A stretch of 64,000 nucleotides of DNA, taken from NCBI GenBank assembly GCA_001312325.1, contig BBDJ01000002.1, positions 62,001-126,000 of the forward strand. Direction: 5' to 3'. Of the stretch, positions 60,674-64,000 are shown in pieces. The stretch comes from Lysinibacillus pakistanensis. GTDB taxonomy: Bacteria; Bacillota; Bacilli; Bacillales_A; Planococcaceae. The notes beneath the pieces are model-generated. The model saw only the letters and a program-made list of their open reading frames with translations, searched no databases and had not been told where the DNA came from. The position numbers were made by a program, and so were the translations under genes. Within the stretch, counting starts at the first letter, position 1, and each line of letters starts with the position of its first letter.

Positions 60674-62515
60674 ATGAGAACAGTATTTTTAACGGGTGGA
60701 ACAGGTTTTATTGGAAAGCAATTAGTGAATGAATTAGCCAAAGAGGATGTGAACATTCTTCTTTTAGTGAGGTCGAAAAGTAAAGCAACATACATTTTTC
60801 AGGAAAGAGGCATCTTAAAAGAGGAAAATATGCACTTTATTGAAGGTGATTTAACGAAAATAGACTTAGGTCTAAGTGCTGAAGATAAGGAGTTGGTATT
60901 GAAAACGGATGTGATTATTCACGCAGGAGGCTCCATGGATATTCAAGCGACAAACAAAGAGGCAACTTCTGTATTTTTGAATGGCGCCAAACATATTAGT
61001 GAATTCGCTAAAAGTATTCATCAATTGAAGGGCTTGCAGCAATTTATTCATGTTGTAGGTTATATGAGTCCCTTTGATGATAATAATAGCAAGGTTGCGA
61101 TAGATGTATTTAAAGAAGGAAACAAATTTTTAAAAATAAAAAAATCCATATGAGAAAACAAAATTTTTAGCAGATCTTTATATCCGTCAACAGGCATCAG
61201 CAGTAGGTTATCCGCTGTCTGTCATTAATCCGCCAACTGTGGTTGGTAGTAGTAAAACAGGGAGTACAGAGCAGATAGCAGGATTAGGTTTGCTTGTGAC
61301 AAGTATGCGAAGAGGCTCATGCCAGTGATTCCTGGAGGTAAGGGATATAGGTTGCCACTGATTTCAAACGATGAGTTTGCGAAGTTTATTGTGCAGGTTT
61401 TCAAATTGGAGCAGCCGGCTATTCAAACATATACACTTGTTGATGACAAAGAGAACGATCCGAACATTGCTGAATTATTAAGTGTTATGTCGGAAAGTAT
61501 GAATATGAGGGCACCAAAAATCTCTGTTCCAATGCCGCTTATGAAAACAATAATGAAAAGTGGAGTAAGTAAAATAACAAACATTCCTTCTGATGGACTG
61601 AATTTTATAACAAAACGAACATTTTCAAATGGTTCGGTGAAAAACATGAGGGGGGGAGATTGGTTTAAGAAGATGAGTGTCATGAACTTTTTCCCTGCCG
61701 TAGTAGCTGATCTGGATTATCGATTGATGTATCAAAATGGTGAGCATCATCATTTATTTGAGCGAACATTATGCGACAACAATACCCTTTACCAAATACA
61801 AGGAGAGGGGAAACCGTTTATTTTATTACATGGTTTATTGAGTGATGGAGAGGATTTATTTCCTTTAGCGCAAGAGCTTCATGAAAAAACGGGTCAACCT
61901 GTATGGATTTTGGATCTTCCAGGTTTGGGACGTTCTCCTTTTAAACGAGAGAAAAATCTTTTAAATATCTATTTGAATGTATTGAAAAAGTTATTGGAGA
62001 AAGCTACTAATGGAGCCCATCTAATTGGCCATTCATTTGGTGCGTATATTCTATTGGAAGCATTAGTACAGAGGTACATAGATAAGAAGTATACAATTAC
62101 TTTACTTCAGCCACCTATTGCTAAAAAAAATGCTAAATCCATAAATGTTCCTCAATTTATGAACAAATGGACATTGAAATTGGCAACTACTAATCTGATA
62201 GAGCGATATTTATTAAGTAATGGTTTATTTGAAAGTATAGAGAGCATCCCTGAACATTATATTGAAAAAATAAATAAAAGTTTTACTTCTCCTAGAATTT
62301 TAAATACTACCGTTCAGCTTAACAGTTTACTATCGAAAAACGTTCAAGGTGATTTCAATGAAGTAACAAAGTATAATCTTCACATTATTTGGGGGGATTA
62401 TGACAGAGGCTATTCTGCTCCTTCGCATCTTGGTAAGGTTGATTTTGTTCCATATGGTCATCATTTTCCTCTTAACCATCCGAGTGAAACGGCTAATTTG
62501 GTAATAAAAAAATAG
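60674..62515 (+). CDS. Fusion of an extended SDR (thioester-reductase-like) and an alpha/beta hydrolase (frameshifted)
   Basis: About 613 residues. Residues 1-350: NAD(P) motif FLTGGTGFIGKQLVNEL and family motifs VIIHAGGSMDIQATN and NPYEKTKFLAD (Tyr-x3-Lys catalytic pair), the extended SDR/male-sterility fold. Residues 360-613: hydrolase with FILLHGLLSDGEDLF (oxyanion), nucleophile elbow LIGHSFGAYILLEAL, acid in IIWGDYDRG and final His in PYGHHFPLNHP. The frame leaves near 61138 (A7) and returns near 61310, so it is one gene. ATG 60674 follows AGGAGG. Function probably in fatty acyl or ester metabolism, repressed by the TetR; substrate unknown. Confidence 0.75.
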
Positions 62516-62643
62516 TAGTACTAGCAGATGAGATTGTGGGATAAATAAAAACCGTGTAGTAAAAGTATCCTGAAATAGTAAAATGCGAATTGAACAAAGT
62601 ATTGCTTACGCATGGCATGTAATCACCTTGTGAAGAAAAATAC
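62516..62643. other. Stretch between the fusion gene and the transposase remnant
   Basis: About 128 bp. It holds the third TAGTACTA octamer (62516-62523) immediately after the stop codon and no gene. The transposase remnant ends at its right edge. Confidence 0.3.
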
Positions 62644-62981
62644 TTAAATTCCCATGAACAGGATATGGGATATGATAGATAATTTAGCTTGTAATTGTTC
62701 TTCTTTTGAATTTCCGCTTAATGTTCGTACGTCCATTTTAAACTGTGTTGTGTAAGTTGTATAGGATTTTTCAAAAGCAGATAAGCCATGGTATTCAAAT
62801 TGTTTAATCCAGTTAGAAACAACAGAACAATAGGTACCTATAGATTTTGCGATTTCTCCTATACTCTCAGAACCATTTTGATATCTCGTAATGGTCTCAA
62901 GTTTTTGGTCATTTGTAAATTTTGTCATGAAAAAATTGCACCCCAATTGTTAGATGTGTCTAACAATTGGGGTGCAGTTCA
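62644..62981 (-). mobile_element. IS3-family insertion sequence remnant (OrfA and one end)
   Basis: Minus-strand start at 62928: MTKFTNDQKLETITRYQNGS, then IGEIAKSIG and SNWIKQFEYHGLSAFEK, an HTH_28/InsE-type OrfA of IS3 (IS150 group). The end at about 62981 begins TGAACTGCACCCCAATTGTT on the minus strand, as in this group. OrfA runs only to 62644 with a degenerate tail, and no OrfB is found, so the copy is truncated. Confidence 0.7.
62937..62976. repeat. Perfect 18-bp inverted repeat at the IS end
   Basis: TGCACCCCAATTGTTAGA (62937-62954), loop TGTG, TCTAACAATTGGGGTGCA (62959-62976). It forms a very strong hairpin upstream of OrfA and is part of the IS terminal region. It may block entry of outside transcription. 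Confidence 0.8.
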
Positions 62982-63022
62982 TAAATCCTTTTTCCAAAAA
63001 CGCTTTTTTATTTGGTTCCATA

Positions 63023-63264
63023 TGATAGCAGTGATGTAGCAGTCGTGCCACAAGTTAAAGCATCCCATAATAAGCCTGCCAACATTTTTTTGTTTATGAT
63101 AAGTATCCTGGAGGAATCGGATTAAGTGAAAAGGTCTATGAATTATGGGAGGACTTATTAACAAAAACACAGCACCATGTTATTAACTGTCCTTGTGAAG
63201 CTGGCTGCCCTTCTTGTATTGGTCCACAAGACTCTACGATGAATGTAAAAGTAAAGTCGTTAAG
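63023..63264 (+). pseudogene. Second copy of the yprA (mrfA) 3' end
   Basis: Direct repeat of 50612-50853 with about eight differences by eye. It encodes YPGGIGLSEKVYELWEDLLT and the zinc motif CPCEAGCPSCIG, but lacks the rest of the helicase and diverges after KSL. It begins about 40 bp beyond the IS end. It marks the right border of the accessory region. Confidence 0.9.
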
Positions 63265-63574
63265 TGAATGTATCATCTTATTATTGAAGAAATATCCTGA
63301 ATGAACGTGATAGGCAAATTATTAATGGTACACTGGCAATAGAAATACATCAAATTTTTCAATGAAGTAGTTTGGATGTTAAAGTAAAAAAACTTGTAAA
63401 ATGATGCTAATGATTTGACATCAACCGGTTGAAACATTAATACAAGAATATCGATATAAAGAACTTGGAGTGGTTATGTTTAGTTACCAAAGTAGTTTAC
63501 ATTAACGAACGCCTGAAGTAGAAATCCTAAACAGACCAGTACTACCAGAGTTAGATGGAGTAGAGGTGGATAAA
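63265..63574 (+). other. Decayed stretch upstream of the Spo0A-like gene
   Basis: Protein-like pieces in one frame: QPVETLIQEYRYKELGVVMF, then SYQSSLH, a stop, RTPEVEILNRPVLPELDGVE, running in frame into the Spo0A-like start. Nearby frames give RDRQIINGTLAIEIHQIF. This looks like a degraded gene, family not recognised. Confidence 0.35.
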
Positions 63575-64000
63575 ATGAACATTAATCAAGTGACAAAAGA
63601 AAAGCTCGAAAAAAAACAATTGAACGAATGCAAAAGGCACTAGAATACAATGACCCAGAATATATGAGTGAATTGGTTCACGACCTTACCGAATTTGCTT
63701 ATTTCTCAGGTTATAAAGAAGCGAAGAGTAGTCAACTCAACCAACCTACTAAGAAACCAGATTTAAATAAGTACACAGAAATTTCTCCTAAGATTATTGA
63801 TGCAAAAATCTCAAATCTCGTTTTTAATATGGGTGTCCCTTCGCACATAAAAGGTCATAAATATCTAATTGATGCTGTTGCACTAACGTATGAGAATCCT
63901 ACGCTTATTGCTAAAGAAAAGAAAGATTTGTATCCCTATATTGCTAAAAGGTACAATACCACCGCTAGTAGAGTCGAGCGAGCTATTCGTCATGCAATTG
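63575..64000 (+). CDS. Spo0A C-terminal (DNA-binding) domain protein without receiver, cut by window end
   Basis: After a short N-terminal part (KKTIERMQKALEYNDPEYMS, then TEFAYFSGYKEAKSS) the product has the Spo0A effector domain: DAKISNLVFNMGVPSHIKGH, then KYLIDAVALTYENP and LYPYIAKRYNTTASRVERAI. In Spo0A this domain binds 0A boxes; the N-terminal phosphorylated receiver is replaced here by about 60 unrelated residues. ATG 63575 follows GAGGTGG. An A8 run near 63614 shifts the frame. The C-terminus lies beyond the window. Confidence 0.8.

Noticed and set aside
202..63620. Programmed frameshifting or transcript slippage as the reason for so many split genes
   Set aside because: The breaks affect unrelated genes at nearly every long A/T run, so a technical cause is simpler. 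Individual cases cannot be excluded.
1..64000. CRISPR arrays, tRNA or rRNA genes
   Set aside because: No regularly spaced repeats and no cloverleaf or rRNA-like stretches were seen on either strand by eye.

Overview
The window looks like the chromosome of an endospore-forming, low-GC Bacillota of the Lysinibacillus type (Planococcaceae/Bacillales). This rests on splA/splB spore photoproduct repair, a GerA-family germination subunit, a CotA-like multicopper oxidase, a Spo0A-type DNA-binding domain, and the Bacillus-order housekeeping block ypmB-aspB-asnS-dnaD-nth-ypoC / ponA-recU / yppE-yprA. The genus is an inference from gene content and codon style. A strong technical feature runs through the window: most long genes are split by one-base shifts, nearly all at runs of A or T and mostly one base too long. 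I therefore annotate each split gene once over its full span and treat these breaks mainly as base-calling errors. Genes with true nonsense codons or missing parts are called pseudogenes.

Layout. 0-8.4 kb: amino acid permease, laccase-domain (YlmD/YfiH) protein, a small integral membrane protein resembling membrane terpene cyclases, VanW-like lipoprotein, soluble chemoreceptor, HAD phosphatase, SDR dehydrogenase, and an AadK-type aminoglycoside adenylyltransferase. 8.4-10.8 kb: two nearly identical FMN riboswitches in tandem, each with a terminator, then ribE, a short ribB and ribH; ribD and the ribA half are absent here. 10.9-24.3 kb: GerA-family protein, Ntn hydrolase, sensor kinase, small enzymes, a Tad2/DUF2829 protein, queT behind a leader that folds like a preQ1-II pseudoknot, splAB, and an arginine-type hydrolase with a permease. 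24.6-36.8 kb: regulator/effector pairs (MarR-quinone reductase, two-component system with ABC exporter, MFS pump with TetR-type operator, MerR-RND pump), then the multicopper oxidase. 37.1-50.9 kb: diguanylate cyclase, then the conserved housekeeping block ending in the helicase gene yprA (mrfA).

From 50.9 to 63.0 kb lies an accessory region bounded by two direct copies of the last ~240 bp of yprA. Its left part has small stand-alone resistance- or housecleaning-like genes (phosphotransferase, nucleotidyltransferase, P-loop kinase, GrpB remnant, Nudix) punctuated by a recurring CTAACGGTGC motif at or just after stop codons, a cassette-like pattern. Its right part is decaying (chemoreceptor remnant, flavin oxidoreductase, broken TetR, DUF2306 protein, broken HTH gene). 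It then holds an intact-looking TetR plus SDR/hydrolase-fusion locus with matching operators, and an IS3-type transposase fragment. After the second yprA copy, the window ends in a decayed stretch and a receiver-less Spo0A-like DNA-binding protein.

Most interesting leads: the island bounded by yprA direct repeats, the cassette-like repeats, the preQ1-II-like leader outside the group where I know that class, the tandem FMN riboswitches, a strongly structured 240-bp intergenic element at 43.7-44.0 kb, the Tad2 homologue, and the receiver-less Spo0A protein.
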